A stretch of 64,000 nucleotides of DNA, taken from contig NZ_JAPKND010000001.1 of assembly GCF_026344035.1 (NCBI RefSeq), forward strand, positions 372,001-436,000. Reading direction: 5' to 3'. The notes under the pieces were generated by a model. The model searched no databases and was not told the origin of the DNA. It saw only the letters and a list, made by a program, of their open reading frames with translations. Within the stretch, counting starts at the first letter, position 1. Every line of letters begins with the position of its first letter. This DNA comes from Alcaligenes endophyticus. Its GTDB lineage: Bacteria > Pseudomonadota > Gammaproteobacteria > Burkholderiales > Burkholderiaceae_B. Position numbers and translations under genes: made by a program. Positions 24,367 to 33,558 of the stretch are shown here, in pieces.

Positions 24367-25113
24367 CTAATCCCCTTTCAGGTAAGCCTGCAAGCGGGCT
24401 TTAAGCCCGGGCGCAGAAGCTGATCGCACCAAGTCCGCCAAATCAGCATCGTGATGTTGATTATCCAGCACACGAAACAAAGTGCTGCGGGTGGTGTGTG
24501 CTAAACAGCCCATAGAGGCCGTTAGCGAAGCGATACTCTGACTCCAGTTGCCTGACTCGACAAGGTCGTGAACAAAATCCATCGAGGCGGCTTGATCGGC
24601 CTCGAACGTAGCCGTACTTGCCAAAATATAGGCGGCTTTTTCTCGTCCCACAATTTGAGCAAAGCGACGTGACCCCAGAACCAGCCCGAACCTGAGTCCT
24701 GGCATACGGAAGCTACTTGTGGGCTCACATATCCGATACTTACAAGCCGCAAATAGATCAACGCCCGCACCAAAGTTGCGGCCGTGCGCTAAGCCAATAG
24801 TAAAAGCAGGGGAAGCTGCTACTTTCTGCAAGAGAGTTTCAAGCCGAACAAAGCGCAAAACCAAATCACCCTCGGACTGTTCTTGGTAAGCGCTAAAATC
24901 AAAACCAGCACTGAAATTCTTACCGTGCCCCCGAAATACAAGCACAGGCACTTGCTCGGCATGCGCCTGATCTAAACCTTCAATCAAGCTTTCGACAAGT
25001 TCAGCAGACAACGCGTTCCTTTTATCCGGACGGTTCAAAATAAATGTCCAAGCCTGCTCTTGTCGCTCAATGATCAACTCGGCATCTGACGTAAGTGTTT
25101 TATCACTACTCAT
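24367..25113 (-). CDS. Enoyl-CoA hydratase/isomerase (crotonase) superfamily protein
   Basis: A 248-residue crotonase fold: LNRPDKRNALSAELVESL near residue 28, oxyanion-hole segments GKNFSAGFDF and AHGRNFGAGVDLFAACKYRI, and the C-terminal helices. The two catalytic glutamates of true enoyl-CoA hydratase are not preserved: the first is Asp (GVDLFAAC) and the position near SFRMPGLRFG has Gly. Another crotonase reaction (isomerase, thioesterase, decarboxylase, C-C hydrolysis) is therefore more likely than hydration. Its ATG lies two bases after the CoA-transferase stop. Confidence 0.8.
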   Translation of the reverse strand: MSSDKTLTSDAELIIERQEQAWTFILNRPDKRNALSAELVESLIEGLDQAHAEQVPVLVFRGHGKNFSAGFDFSAYQEQSEGDLVLRFVRLETLLQKVAASPAFTIGLAHGRNFGAGVDLFAACKYRICEPTSSFRMPGLRFGLVLGSRRFAQIVGREKAAYILASTATFEADQAASMDFVHDLVESGNWSQSIASLTASMGCLAHTTRSTLFRVLDNQHHDADLADLVRSASAPGLKARLQAYLKGD

Positions 25114-25114
25114 A

Positions 25115-26278
25115 TCAAGCCTCTATGTCGCTACGCCATTGCCCAAGAATTTCGTCGTTGTGCTCACCTAAAGCGGGAGGCCGGCGGTGAATCGTATCCG
25201 TATGCCCGTCAAAACGAATGGGTGATGCAAAGGTGCGAGTCAACGCACCATTAGGCAAGCTTAAGTCCTGCACCCAATTCATATGCTCAACTTGAGGATC
25301 AACGAGCACTTCAGAGTAGGTGTTTATGGGGGCGCTAGGCACCTTGGCAGCACGGAATGCCTCTAGCCATACCTGAGCGGGCTGATCAGCGAAGATCGTT
25401 TCCAAAATTTCGCGCAAAGCATCTTGGTTTTCGGCGCGCAAAGTAGGTGATGTGAAGCGTGGATCATCGAACAGCTCAGGACGTTCCACTACCTCGCATA
25501 CGGATTTCCACAAGGAGTTATTTCCCGCCGCCATGCCAAAATATCCCTCTTTGCAGCGGAATACCTGATACGGCGCGTTCCGGGGGTGTGCTGAACCGAG
25601 CTTTTCTGGGTCTTTCCCCGTGCCAAAATATTGAGAGGTTTGTAAAGCAGCGATACCTAATGTTGCGCCGAGCATGGAAATATCCACGTGGGCGCCTTCC
25701 CCGTCACGTTCAGCGCTACGCAGGGCGGAAACAATCGCAAAAGCGGCATATAACCCCGCGGTGAAATCACATACCGGTACGCCACACTTCACTGGAGCAC
25801 CGCCAACCTCACCTGTCACACTCATTAAGCCGCTCATGGCCTGCAAAGTGAGATCAAAGCCGCCTTCTTGGCTACGCGGACCAGACTGGCCGTAAGCAGA
25901 AATAGAGCAATACACCAAGCGCGCATTCCGCGCTTTAAGCGCTTGATAACCTAGCCCTAGCCTATCCATGACACCGGGTCTATTATTTTCGAGCAAAATA
26001 TCGGCCTCGGAAATCAAATTCAAGGCCAGTTGCTTATCTTGCTCATTTTTAAGATTTAAGGTCACTGAACGCTTATTGCGATTCAGGGAGGCGAAGTTCT
26101 CACTAAAACCATCAGTGATGGGTGCCCAACTACGCAGCGTATCGCCCGTTTCGGGCTGCTCAATTTTCACTACATCGGCACCCATATCTGCTAACAGCAT
26201 GCCGCAAAATGGTCCCGCGGCCACATTACAGATCTCAATGACTTTAATACCGCTCAATGCTCTGGCTTGTTTGCTCAT
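25115..26278 (-). CDS. Class III CoA transferase (CaiB/BaiF/Frc family)
   Basis: A 387-residue CoA transferase. The N-terminal LSGIKVIEICNVAAGPFCGMLLADMGADVVKIEQP, RNKRSVTLNLKNEQ and the catalytic aspartate in GGFDLTLQAMSGLMSVTG are family-specific. These enzymes move CoA between carboxylates (formate, oxalate, carnitine, dicarboxylates) through an aspartyl-CoA intermediate. With the adjacent crotonase and Bug receptor this suggests uptake and CoA-dependent breakdown of a carboxylic acid. ATG 26278 was chosen; an eight-codon extension overlaps the IclR stop. Confidence 0.9.
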   Translation of the reverse strand: MSKQARALSGIKVIEICNVAAGPFCGMLLADMGADVVKIEQPETGDTLRSWAPITDGFSENFASLNRNKRSVTLNLKNEQDKQLALNLISEADILLENNRPGVMDRLGLGYQALKARNARLVYCSISAYGQSGPRSQEGGFDLTLQAMSGLMSVTGEVGGAPVKCGVPVCDFTAGLYAAFAIVSALRSAERDGEGAHVDISMLGATLGIAALQTSQYFGTGKDPEKLGSAHPRNAPYQVFRCKEGYFGMAAGNNSLWKSVCEVVERPELFDDPRFTSPTLRAENQDALREILETIFADQPAQVWLEAFRAAKVPSAPINTYSEVLVDPQVEHMNWVQDLSLPNGALTRTFASPIRFDGHTDTIHRRPPALGEHNDEILGQWRSDIEA

Positions 26279-26282
26279 TGTC

Positions 26283-27056
26283 TCATTCCTTAGGTAAATC
26301 AAAATATTCGCCCCGATACCCCAGTTGACTGGACAACGCCTGGGCGCTGCGCAACACCAAAGGGGCCATCCTTGTCATGGCTTCAGGGCTTAAGCGATCT
26401 AAAGGCCCGGAAATTCCTAAAGCCGCTACCACTTTGTTAAGTCCGTTCAATAACGGGGCAGCCAGCCCTCCCACCCCTTCACGCCACTCACCATGGTTTT
26501 CAGCATATCCACGCAATTGCACTTGACGAAACTCGTTGCGTAGAAAGGCTAGGTCAATATGCGTAGAAGCCGTGTGCTGCTGCAACACGCTTTGGTATTG
26601 CACGAGGTAATCGGCAGGCTGAAAAGACAACAGTACTTTCCCCGTCGCCACGGCGTAAGCGGGTGCTCGGCCACCGATGACGGAATAAGCACGGATAGGC
26701 TGCGGGCTATCAATTTTGTCGATATACACCACGTCCATGCCTTCCAGCACGGATAGATGCACGCTTTCCCCTGTTTGATCGGCAAGCTCGCGCATGAAAG
26801 GAGCCGCTAAGCTGCGTACATCTAAAGAAAAAAGAAGCCGCGCACCCATTTCAAATAGTTTTAGTGTGCAGCGATACCCCCCCGAAACGGGATCTCGATA
26901 GACATAACCAGCGTGCGACAAAGACTGCAAAGTTCGGTGCGTATTGCTACGAGTCAGCCCTACTTGTAGGGCAAGTTGCTCGATCGTCAATGCCTGGCCA
27001 TCCAGTTCATTGATCGTCTCGAGTACACGTAAGCCTTTTAAAAGAGTCTTATCCAT
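26283..27056 (-). CDS. IclR-family transcriptional regulator
   Basis: A 257-residue regulator with an N-terminal winged HTH (TIEQLALQVGLTRSNTHRTLQSL, residues 23-45; wing GYVYRDPVSGGYR) and a C-terminal IclR effector domain (DVVYIDKIDSPQPIRAYSVIGGRAPAYAVATGKVLLSF; GVGGLAAPLL). First gene of the unit IclR - CoA transferase - crotonase - Bug receptor, four bases before the CoA transferase ATG. A palindrome 100 bp upstream is a likely autoregulatory site. Confidence 0.92.
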   Translation of the reverse strand: MDKTLLKGLRVLETINELDGQALTIEQLALQVGLTRSNTHRTLQSLSHAGYVYRDPVSGGYRCTLKLFEMGARLLFSLDVRSLAAPFMRELADQTGESVHLSVLEGMDVVYIDKIDSPQPIRAYSVIGGRAPAYAVATGKVLLSFQPADYLVQYQSVLQQHTASTHIDLAFLRNEFRQVQLRGYAENHGEWREGVGGLAAPLLNGLNKVVAALGISGPLDRLSPEAMTRMAPLVLRSAQALSSQLGYRGEYFDLPKE

Positions 27057-27156
27057 AGCGACAATAAAAATGCAGCAGACATATAGGGCAGGCTAGAAAT
27101 GCCTGTTCAAATTAATTATATCGACGTTTTTTAAACAGATCAAGATATGGGATTCA

Positions 27157-27175
27157 TTTCCTATATTATAGGAAA
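27157..27175. promoter_or_regulatory. 19-bp palindrome upstream of the iclR-type gene
   Basis: TTTCCTATA-T-TATAGGAAA is a perfect palindrome around a central T. A further TAGGAA follows seven bases after it. It lies about 100 bp upstream of the IclR start, and IclR proteins bind such AT-rich inverted repeats. Confidence 0.6.
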
Positions 27176-27274
27176 CAGGATAGGAATCCGTATGTTTTTA
27201 CAGTAATCAGCAAATAATGACCTTACTTCTTTGGCCTTATCACCTTAGGGCATCACCCACCCGATAGACGCAAA

Positions 27275-27306
27275 AAAGCTCGGCAGCCAGAAGGCCGCCG
27301 AGCTTT
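27275..27306 (-). terminator. Rho-independent terminator after the GH3 remnant
   Basis: AAAGCTCGGC / GCCGAGCTTT stem (10 bp, 12-nt loop) with TTTTTTG following on the minus strand, 27 bp past the stop of the GH3 remnant. This is a complete terminator retained behind a broken gene. Confidence 0.85.
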
Positions 27307-27332
27307 AGCAAGACGCTACCAACGCAGAGTTT

Positions 27333-28343
27333 TTATTGAGGTACTAAGTCCGTAAAAGGCAAGTTTTCAGTGAACGCCGCTTGTACTTGTTCCACAACCA
27401 ATGTATCAGGAAGGGTGAAATGATCTTTCAGAGGAAAATCACGACTCGAACGGCCAATAAGCACAGCGTATTCCCCTTTATCTGCAACCCACTGACTAGA
27501 TGCCGTGTGAAAAGAAGCTAACGCCTTAGCATCCAAGGACATCGTCAACACTTCGCTCTGGCCAGGCTGCAACAGCTCTGTTTTAGCAAACGCTTTGAGT
27601 TCTTTCACTGGCTTATCAATGCTGCCTGAAGGGGACTGCAGATAAAGCTGTACCGACTCCATACCAGCCACTTTACCGGTATTGGTCACCTTGACAGTCA
27701 CCTGCATAGTATCCTGAAACTGAGGTGAGCCAAGCGTCAAGTCGGAGTAATCAAAATCTGTATAGGACAACCCAAAACCAAAGGGATAGGCAGGCTCTAT
27801 ATTGAAACGATCAAAATAACGATAGCCTACATAAATCCCCTCGGTATAACTGATGTCAGTGGGATTGTCTTTAGGTTGACCAAAGAAGCTATCGGCTGAC
27901 GGCACATCAGCGTATTGTTTAGGAAAAGTTTGTGTTAGCTTGGCAGAAGGGTTGACGACCCCGCTCAAAACATCGGCTACCGCATTTCCGCCCTCTTGTC
28001 CGCCATACCAACTAACTAATATTGCATCGGTTTTATCAGCCCAATGGGTATCAATGGCCGACGGTATATTCAAAACAACAATCAGCTTTTTACCTTCTTG
28101 ATGAAATGCATCCGACAAACGATGCAGCAAGCTTAGCTCTGCATCTCGTAAATGATAGTCCTTCTCAAGCTTCAAATCATGTTCTTCGGCCGAGTTGCGT
28201 CCAATAGCCAATAATCCAATATCGCTATTTTTAGCCGCTTGTAAAATTTCTTCATCGCTTATTTCGAGTTCGGCAATGTCTGCGAAGGGTTCTAGTTTGG
28301 TCAGCTTCTCGCGACGCTCCAATTCCATTTTTGGTGGCTCCAC
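27333..28343 (-). pseudogene. C-terminal remnant of a GH3 beta-glucosidase (BglX-like)
   Basis: Only about 330 residues of an enzyme that normally has over 700. What remains is the (alpha/beta) sandwich domain (LLAIGRNSAEEHDLKLEKDY; VVLNIPSAIDTHW; ILVSWYGGQEGGNAVADVLSG) and the fibronectin-III-like tail (AYPFGFGLSYTDFDY ... KELKAFAKTELLQPGQSE). The N-terminal TIM barrel with the nucleophile Asp is absent, so no activity is expected. At its 5' side it merges out of frame into an SphA-like gene fragment, which marks a deletion junction between 28301 and 28343. The first credible codons of GH3 begin there; the listed ATG is fortuitous. Confidence 0.85.
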
Positions 28344-28789
28344 CCCAGGCTAGCGCCCACTGTGGGGTCTCCCATGCGAATCGTGCTGTCACTTATTTCC
28401 GCCCCTACCCCCATAGCGGGTAAAGCGGCGAAGGCCGATACTTTTTTATATCCTATAGGAAAGGTCGTGTTCAAAGTCAGGCGAGCACCCCCTATATGAG
28501 TTCCAGGCACCCAAATTAAGGTGTGAAGATCAACATAAGCGACCGCATCAACCCCAAGATAAGCGCCACCAGCCAAGGGTACGTCTAGATCGGTACGTGA
28601 TTTGCCAGAATAGAAGTACAAATCATTTTGTACGTACATGCCCACAGGCAGACTCATGCCCGCCATTTGGCTGCGCGTTCCTAAAAGATAAAAGCCCGAG
28701 CCACCTTCTGCGGCTTGCACTGGCACCAAATGCAATAAGGAAACGCAGCTAAGCGCAATCACCAAAAAACGTTTAATACACAGGGCCAT
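28301..28789 (-). pseudogene. 5' fragment of an SphA/MetA-pathway-type outer-membrane protein gene
   Basis: 162 codons with a signal peptide (LVIALSCVSLLHLVPVQA-A) and the typical start of the SphA/COG4313 outer-membrane family: EGGSGFYLLGTRSQMAG, PVGMYVQNDLYFYSG and the DPTVGASLGW strand. The family normally runs to about 300 residues; here the barrel stops after roughly 155, where the reading frame passes into sequence of the GH3 gene. Translation therefore ends with a few foreign residues. These proteins assist uptake of hydrophobic aromatics. Confidence in the family is moderate; confidence in truncation is good. Confidence 0.7.
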
Positions 28790-28972
28790 CGTCGTACCTA
28801 AAGAAACGCAGCGGATACCGCTGGCAATACGTTTTCACTGGCGTTAGCCCGTAAGAGGTGCCAAAACCATCCAAAATGATACTTTATTTGCTTAAACACA
28901 AGTCATCATTTCGTCTCATATGTATCCTCATTACGTCTCAGTGATGAGAAACTACTACCTATAAGAGCGGCC

Positions 28973-29985
28973 TTATCCTCGCTTTCGTTGCTCAGATGGT
29001 GTTATGCCAAACCGCTTTTTATAAAGTCGGTGAATATTAAAAGAATCAAAAAAGCCGCAGCGATAAGCTAACTGAGCAATCGTTAAGTGTTGTTCTGGAT
29101 CTAGCAATAAACGCTGCAATTGGCGCAGGCGTAACTCCCGAATAAATTCGGCAATGGACAAATCGAACTGAAAAAAAGCACGATAAAGCGTCGCTCGAGA
29201 ACAGCCCAGTGCGCTGGCTATCCGCTGGGCATTGAGGTTGGGATCACCCAGATTTAACTGAATATAATGACGTGCTGCCGTGACCAAGCCTTGATGGCTG
29301 CCTTGGTAATTTTTCTGTATATCCGCACAGGCCCCCTCAATGATGGTCATGGCGAAGGCTTCTGTCGCATCAAGCAAAGTGAGCTTTTCTTTATCGTTCA
29401 AATCCCCCGCCAGCTTGGAAAACTGCTCTAACTGCATTCTTAGCATGGGAGCTAACTTAAAGTGAGACAAAGCCTTGCCAATAAGGACAGGCGATGGCGT
29501 AGAACCTGTAAATAAGGACTGCATCTGCGAACGCGGCAAATCCAATAATATCATGCGGTTTTTATCAAACCGCAAGCGGCTAGGTTTTGTCGCGTCAAAC
29601 AGAAAAAACTCATTCGGTTTAATAAGAAAATCAGGCTCACCTTCATAGTGACCCGATATTTCTCCTTCTAACAAGTACATAATGCTGAGCTCGGCGGCAC
29701 CATCGGCGTTTATTTTTTTTGGCTACGCTCGCCTGTAAAAGGATCTGCTCGTACGTCGTGAAGCTCGCCTGTTTTGCTGGCAAGCGTTTGAATACTTGCA
29801 TCAAAACCTTTTCTTTGTACTTTATTGGGCCGATCGACATCGAAATTGTAAATAACCGAGCTTGTCCAGTAATCGTATTGCTCAGCACCAGGCACGCCTT
29901 GCGTGCTGACATTAAGAAAAACATGAGAATGCTCGCTAGCAGGAACGAGACCATAAAATTCTTGCCGGAACTCATCATCACTCAT
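28973..29985 (-). pseudogene. AraC-family regulator split by a frameshift in an A8 tract
   Basis: Two adjacent frames form one AraC protein. The upstream part (from ATG 29985) carries the AraC-binding-like N-domain (GVPGAEQYDYWTSSVIYNFD) and ends at ...GERSQKK-stop in a run of eight A (T8 on the + strand, 29713-29720). The downstream frame continues with INADGAAELSIMYLLEGEISG, and ends with the DNA-binding domain (NAQRIASALGCSRATLYRAF; IAQLAYRCGFFDSFNIHRLYKKRFG). One extra A restores a 337-residue protein of normal length. It may be a dead gene, a phase-variable gene, or a sequencing error. It sits upstream of the SphA remnant that it may have controlled. Confidence 0.8.
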
Positions 29986-30099
29986 CACGTGCCAGGGCGC
30001 TCTTAGCGCGGGCGAAATATATTCGCCCCAGAAGTTTTATAACCGACTCGTGGCCATTTTATCGTAAAAACCGCATATTTCTAGCGTGCTCACCATTCT

Positions 30100-30570
30100 T
30101 TACGCTTGCCCACGCGCTAATGGCAACGCCGTTTTATATGACACTTGCTTTAAGGCAAAACTAGAGCGAATTTTTTCGATACCTGGAATAGAAGTCAGTT
30201 GGTCTTGAATAAAACGCTCTAGAGCCTGAATATTAGGTACCGCCACACGGATTAAGTAATCGGAGTCGCCTGTCATCAGATAGCACTCCATAACTTCTTC
30301 TTGTTGAGCGATGCGCTGCTCAAAATCGGCTAAGGCCGATTTCGACTGCGACGTTAGGCTAATCGAAATAAATACATTTAAGTCTAGACCTATGGCTCGT
30401 GAGTCAACCAAAGCAACATACGCGGTAATGATACCCTGGCGCTCCAGTGCTTTGACTCGGGCCAAGCAGGGCGAAGGGGTAAGATGTACCCGTTTAGCCA
30501 GTTCCACGTTACTCAGGCTACAGTCTGCTTGTAACTCAGCCAAGATGCGTAAATCGATCGCGTCAAGCAT
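30100..30570 (-). CDS. Lrp/AsnC-family transcriptional regulator
   Basis: A 156-residue regulator: N-terminal HTH (LDAIDLRILAELQADCSLSNVELAKRVHLTPSPCLARVKALE) and C-terminal RAM domain (LNVFISISLTSQSKSALADFE; YLMTGDSDYLIRVAVPN; IPGIEKIRSSFALKQV). Proteins of this type respond to amino acids or related small molecules. The ATG overlaps the end of the LysR gene by eight bases, so the two regulators are co-translated at the tail of the 30.1-35.9 kb operon. Confidence 0.92.
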   Translation of the reverse strand: MLDAIDLRILAELQADCSLSNVELAKRVHLTPSPCLARVKALERQGIITAYVALVDSRAIGLDLNVFISISLTSQSKSALADFEQRIAQQEEVMECYLMTGDSDYLIRVAVPNIQALERFIQDQLTSIPGIEKIRSSFALKQVSYKTALPLARGQA

Positions 30571-31456
30571 TAGACCGACCTTTACCGGAGAAAATAGGGC
30601 GGGCCATATTCACGATATCGGTGCAAAGACTATCGTGGCGATGGACGGCATAGTACTTTAAGGCGGGAAGCTTTAAAGGAATATCAACGCGCATCAAATT
30701 ATTAAATTTCTGATGAAAAGAAATAAAGGGGTCAGAAGGCAAATACGCCAGCCCCAAACCATTATTAGCCAACTCAGTTAAAGCCGTCATGCTGCCACAA
30801 TATATTTTCTCTTTGGGTTGTATGCGGTGATCAGTGAGCATTTTTTGCAGCTCATTATACAAAGTAGATTCTTCAGAGTGCATCAGCAACGGAAAGCTAA
30901 ACACTGTTTTCAAATCAAAGGGGGGGTCGCCCACTGCACAGTTTTTGCTAATCATCCAATCATGATTAATGCTGCTAACGTAAGTAGACACCAAGGTGCT
31001 ACCCGTGTCTTCAACGCAGGGGCCAATAACCATGTCGAGTAAATCAGCATTTATTTTGCGTGACAAAGTTTTAGCCAAAGCAACATTAGACTCAAGAATA
31101 ATCTTGGGGTAACGTGCCTTAATAGCGGCTATTAGTTCGGGTAGCCACGTCAAGGCCACCATTTCTGTGACCCCAAGACGGAAATACCCTGAGTAAGAAC
31201 GAGGATCTTGATACTTATCTGTGATTTTTTGCCTTAACGCGAGCATTTCTTCAAAATCTTTAATAAGCTCCCGCCCCGCTATGGTTAATTGGGTACGGTT
31301 TTTAGCCTCAAACACCTCAAGATTCAGAACACTCTCTAAGTCGATAATGCGCTTAGAGATCGCCGACTGCGTGGTATTCAATTTATCTGCAGCCTGCCTA
31401 AAGCCCGACAAGACATGCACCCAATAAACGGCTTCTATCTGCTTTAACGTCACCAT
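30563..31456 (-). CDS. LysR-family transcriptional regulator
   Basis: A 297-residue LTTR: N-terminal HTH (TLKQIEAVYWVHVLSGFRQAADKLNTTQSAISKRIIDLE) and a periplasmic-binding-like effector domain with LRLGVTEMVALTWLPELIAAIKARYP-type first strand. Unusually for LysR, it lies codirectionally at the end of a catabolic operon instead of divergent from it, 42 bp after the MDR gene and overlapping an Lrp gene. Confidence 0.92.
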   Translation of the reverse strand: MVTLKQIEAVYWVHVLSGFRQAADKLNTTQSAISKRIIDLESVLNLEVFEAKNRTQLTIAGRELIKDFEEMLALRQKITDKYQDPRSYSGYFRLGVTEMVALTWLPELIAAIKARYPKIILESNVALAKTLSRKINADLLDMVIGPCVEDTGSTLVSTYVSSINHDWMISKNCAVGDPPFDLKTVFSFPLLMHSEESTLYNELQKMLTDHRIQPKEKIYCGSMTALTELANNGLGLAYLPSDPFISFHQKFNNLMRVDIPLKLPALKYYAVHRHDSLCTDIVNMARPIFSGKGRSNA

Positions 31457-31498
31457 AAAAAACCTGATTGTTGGTGTGGCATGTCTTTGTCTCCGACT

Positions 31499-32482
31499 TT
31501 ATTTAATAGATACGACCACCTTTCCGTGAGCCTTACCTGATTCTAAGTAACTTTGCGCCTGTCCACCCTGAGCCAGCGTAAAGTGTTGATCGTCCACCAG
31601 AGGACGTACTTTACCCGCCTCTACTAATTCTGTTAACTGCTTTAAAATTACACCGTGCGCCGCACGACCGGCACCATTGAGCATAGGCAAAAGCATGAAA
31701 ACCACATGCAGACTGGCACTTTTGGCATGCAAAGGAGACAGGTCATGGGTGCTACGCGCGGCAATCGCGGCCACTCGTCCATTTAAGCCTATACCTTCAA
31801 ATGCACGGTCTAGGTTAGCGCCACCCACCGTATCAAACACCACGTCGAAGCCTTTCCCGTTCGTATACTGCTCCACGTACTCTTGCACACTAGCCTGAGA
31901 AACGTCAATAACGTTGGCCACTCCAGCATTTTTCAGGAATGTGTCGTCGTGCTCGCCTAACACTGTTGCTGATACCGTTGCGCCTAATTGCACAGCCAGT
32001 TGTACCGCAATATGTCCAACGCCGCCTAGGGCTCCCTGAATTAATACATGGTCCTGCGCCTTAACCTGCGCTCGCTCTAGTGCTTCCCACGCAGCAATAG
32101 CTACCAATGGCATGGCAGCCGCCTGCTTCATGCTCAAATTGCTAGGTTTGTGCGCCAGTAAATCCGCGTCTGCGAGAATGAACTCTGCGAGTGCGCCCGA
32201 ATTGCCTTTGACTCCCGCCACACAACCATAGACTTCATCACCCACCTTAAACCCAGTGACCCCCTCTCCAACCTCGGTCACCACGCCTGCCATGTCACAC
32301 CCCAGAGGGGACGGCAATGCGGGTCCTATGGGCAAACCCTGCCGAATTTTAATATCAATCTGGTTGATAGAGCTGGCATGTACCTCGACCAACACATAAC
32401 CAGGCTTAATGGCTGGTTTTTCTATCTCGACATACTCAAAGTTGTCGACTGTCCCTGTTTCTTTCAATATAAGTGCTTTCAT
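31499..32482 (-). CDS. Medium-chain (quinone-type) NADPH dehydrogenase/reductase
   Basis: A 327-residue MDR protein without the structural-zinc cysteine cluster, so of the quinone oxidoreductase / enoyl-reductase branch. Motifs: SSINQIDIKIRQGLPIGPALPSPLGCDMAG near residues 40-70, coenzyme loop VLIQGALGGVGHIAVQLAVQLGA and FDVVFDTVGG. ATG 32482 is preferred to the TTG at 32494. It is 72 bp after a Bug receptor gene in the same transcript; the substrate is unknown. Confidence 0.85.
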   Translation of the reverse strand: MKALILKETGTVDNFEYVEIEKPAIKPGYVLVEVHASSINQIDIKIRQGLPIGPALPSPLGCDMAGVVTEVGEGVTGFKVGDEVYGCVAGVKGNSGALAEFILADADLLAHKPSNLSMKQAAAMPLVAIAAWEALERAQVKAQDHVLIQGALGGVGHIAVQLAVQLGATVSATVLGEHDDTFLKNAGVANVIDVSQASVQEYVEQYTNGKGFDVVFDTVGGANLDRAFEGIGLNGRVAAIAARSTHDLSPLHAKSASLHVVFMLLPMLNGAGRAAHGVILKQLTELVEAGKVRPLVDDQHFTLAQGGQAQSYLESGKAHGKVVVSIK

Positions 32483-32554
32483 GATTTTCTTCAAAAAGAG
32501 TTAGTTAACGAGAATGGCCCAACGCTACCGCTAGGCCATCTCGCTCACAAGGCC

Positions 32555-33532
32555 CTAATTTCTTTCGATCTTAGCCACTGTGACAACCTCTTGCCACTTT
32601 TTCAGCTCATTCGAAACAAACTGTCTAAAACGCTCAGAGTCGATCTGGGTGTTTGGCTCAAAGCCGATGACCAGCAGCTTTTTACCCAGAGCTTCATCAT
32701 TCATCGTTTTTTGCAAGGCGTCTAAAATTTTCAGTTGCACCTCTTTAGGAGTACCTGCAGGTGCAAATATCCCCGTCCAAGAGTTAGCGACTACGTCATA
32801 ACCCTGCTCTTTTAGCGTCGGCAACTCGGGATCCCCTGCAAAGCGGTTTTCGCTCGCAATACCCAAGCGTTTCAAAGTTCCAGCCTCAACATGCGGGTTG
32901 GTCGCCGCGAAGGTGTCAAACATATAACTAATGCGTCCTGCCACTAAGTCTTGCATGGCCGGCCCTGACCCCTTGTAGGGAACGTGAACTGACTCCACCT
33001 TAGTCTCTTTCTTGAACAACTCTCCCGCCAGATGCAAAGGCGCCCCTGTGCCTGACGAGGCGTAAGGATGATCTTGGGGTTTGTCACGCAAGATATTAAC
33101 TAGCTCAGTAACATTGTTGGCAGGCACGTTATTGTTGACCGCTAGCACCAAAGGTACATTGGCGATCAGGCCAATGGGTTCAAAGTCTTTTTCAGCATCA
33201 AAAGACAAATCTTTAGTCATTGCCTGTAGCATGCCATGTGTGGCTGCCGTCCCCACTAACAGGGTGTAGCCATCGGGCCGGGAAGCCTTGACGTAATTGG
33301 CTCCTATCACGCCTGCCGCCCCCGGCTTATTCTCGATAAAAACCGTCTGACCCAAATGCTCTGAGATGATGGGCGCCGCGTGGCGCATAAAAATATCCTG
33401 CCCTCCTCCTGCTGAAAAGGGAACAATAAGACGTACTGCTCTTTCAGGATACGATGACTGCGCTAAAACGGGGCCACACAAGGAAAAGGCAGCCGCACTG
33501 AGCACAAGCGATAAGCTTGAGAGTTTTTTCAT
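32555..33532 (-). CDS. Bug/TctC-type tripartite tricarboxylate receptor
   Basis: A 325-residue periplasmic receptor with signal peptide (LSLVLSAAAFSLCGPVLA-Q). The Bug core is visible: YPERAVRLIVPFSAGGGQDIFMR, VFIENKPGAAGVIGANYV, FEPIGLIANVPLVLAVN, YASSGTGAPLHLAGELF and VPYKGSGPAMQDLVAGR. No membrane components (TctA, TctB) are linked. It lies in an operon with an enolase-superfamily dehydratase and an RraA aldolase, so a hydroxy- or sugar-acid ligand is reasonable. ATG 33532 follows AAGGA; the longer frame starts with TTG. Confidence 0.92.
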   Translation of the reverse strand: MKKLSSLSLVLSAAAFSLCGPVLAQSSYPERAVRLIVPFSAGGGQDIFMRHAAPIISEHLGQTVFIENKPGAAGVIGANYVKASRPDGYTLLVGTAATHGMLQAMTKDLSFDAEKDFEPIGLIANVPLVLAVNNNVPANNVTELVNILRDKPQDHPYASSGTGAPLHLAGELFKKETKVESVHVPYKGSGPAMQDLVAGRISYMFDTFAATNPHVEAGTLKRLGIASENRFAGDPELPTLKEQGYDVVANSWTGIFAPAGTPKEVQLKILDALQKTMNDEALGKKLLVIGFEPNTQIDSERFRQFVSNELKKWQEVVTVAKIERN

Positions 33533-33558
33533 AACCGTCCTTGCCAAGCAGAGAGGAT

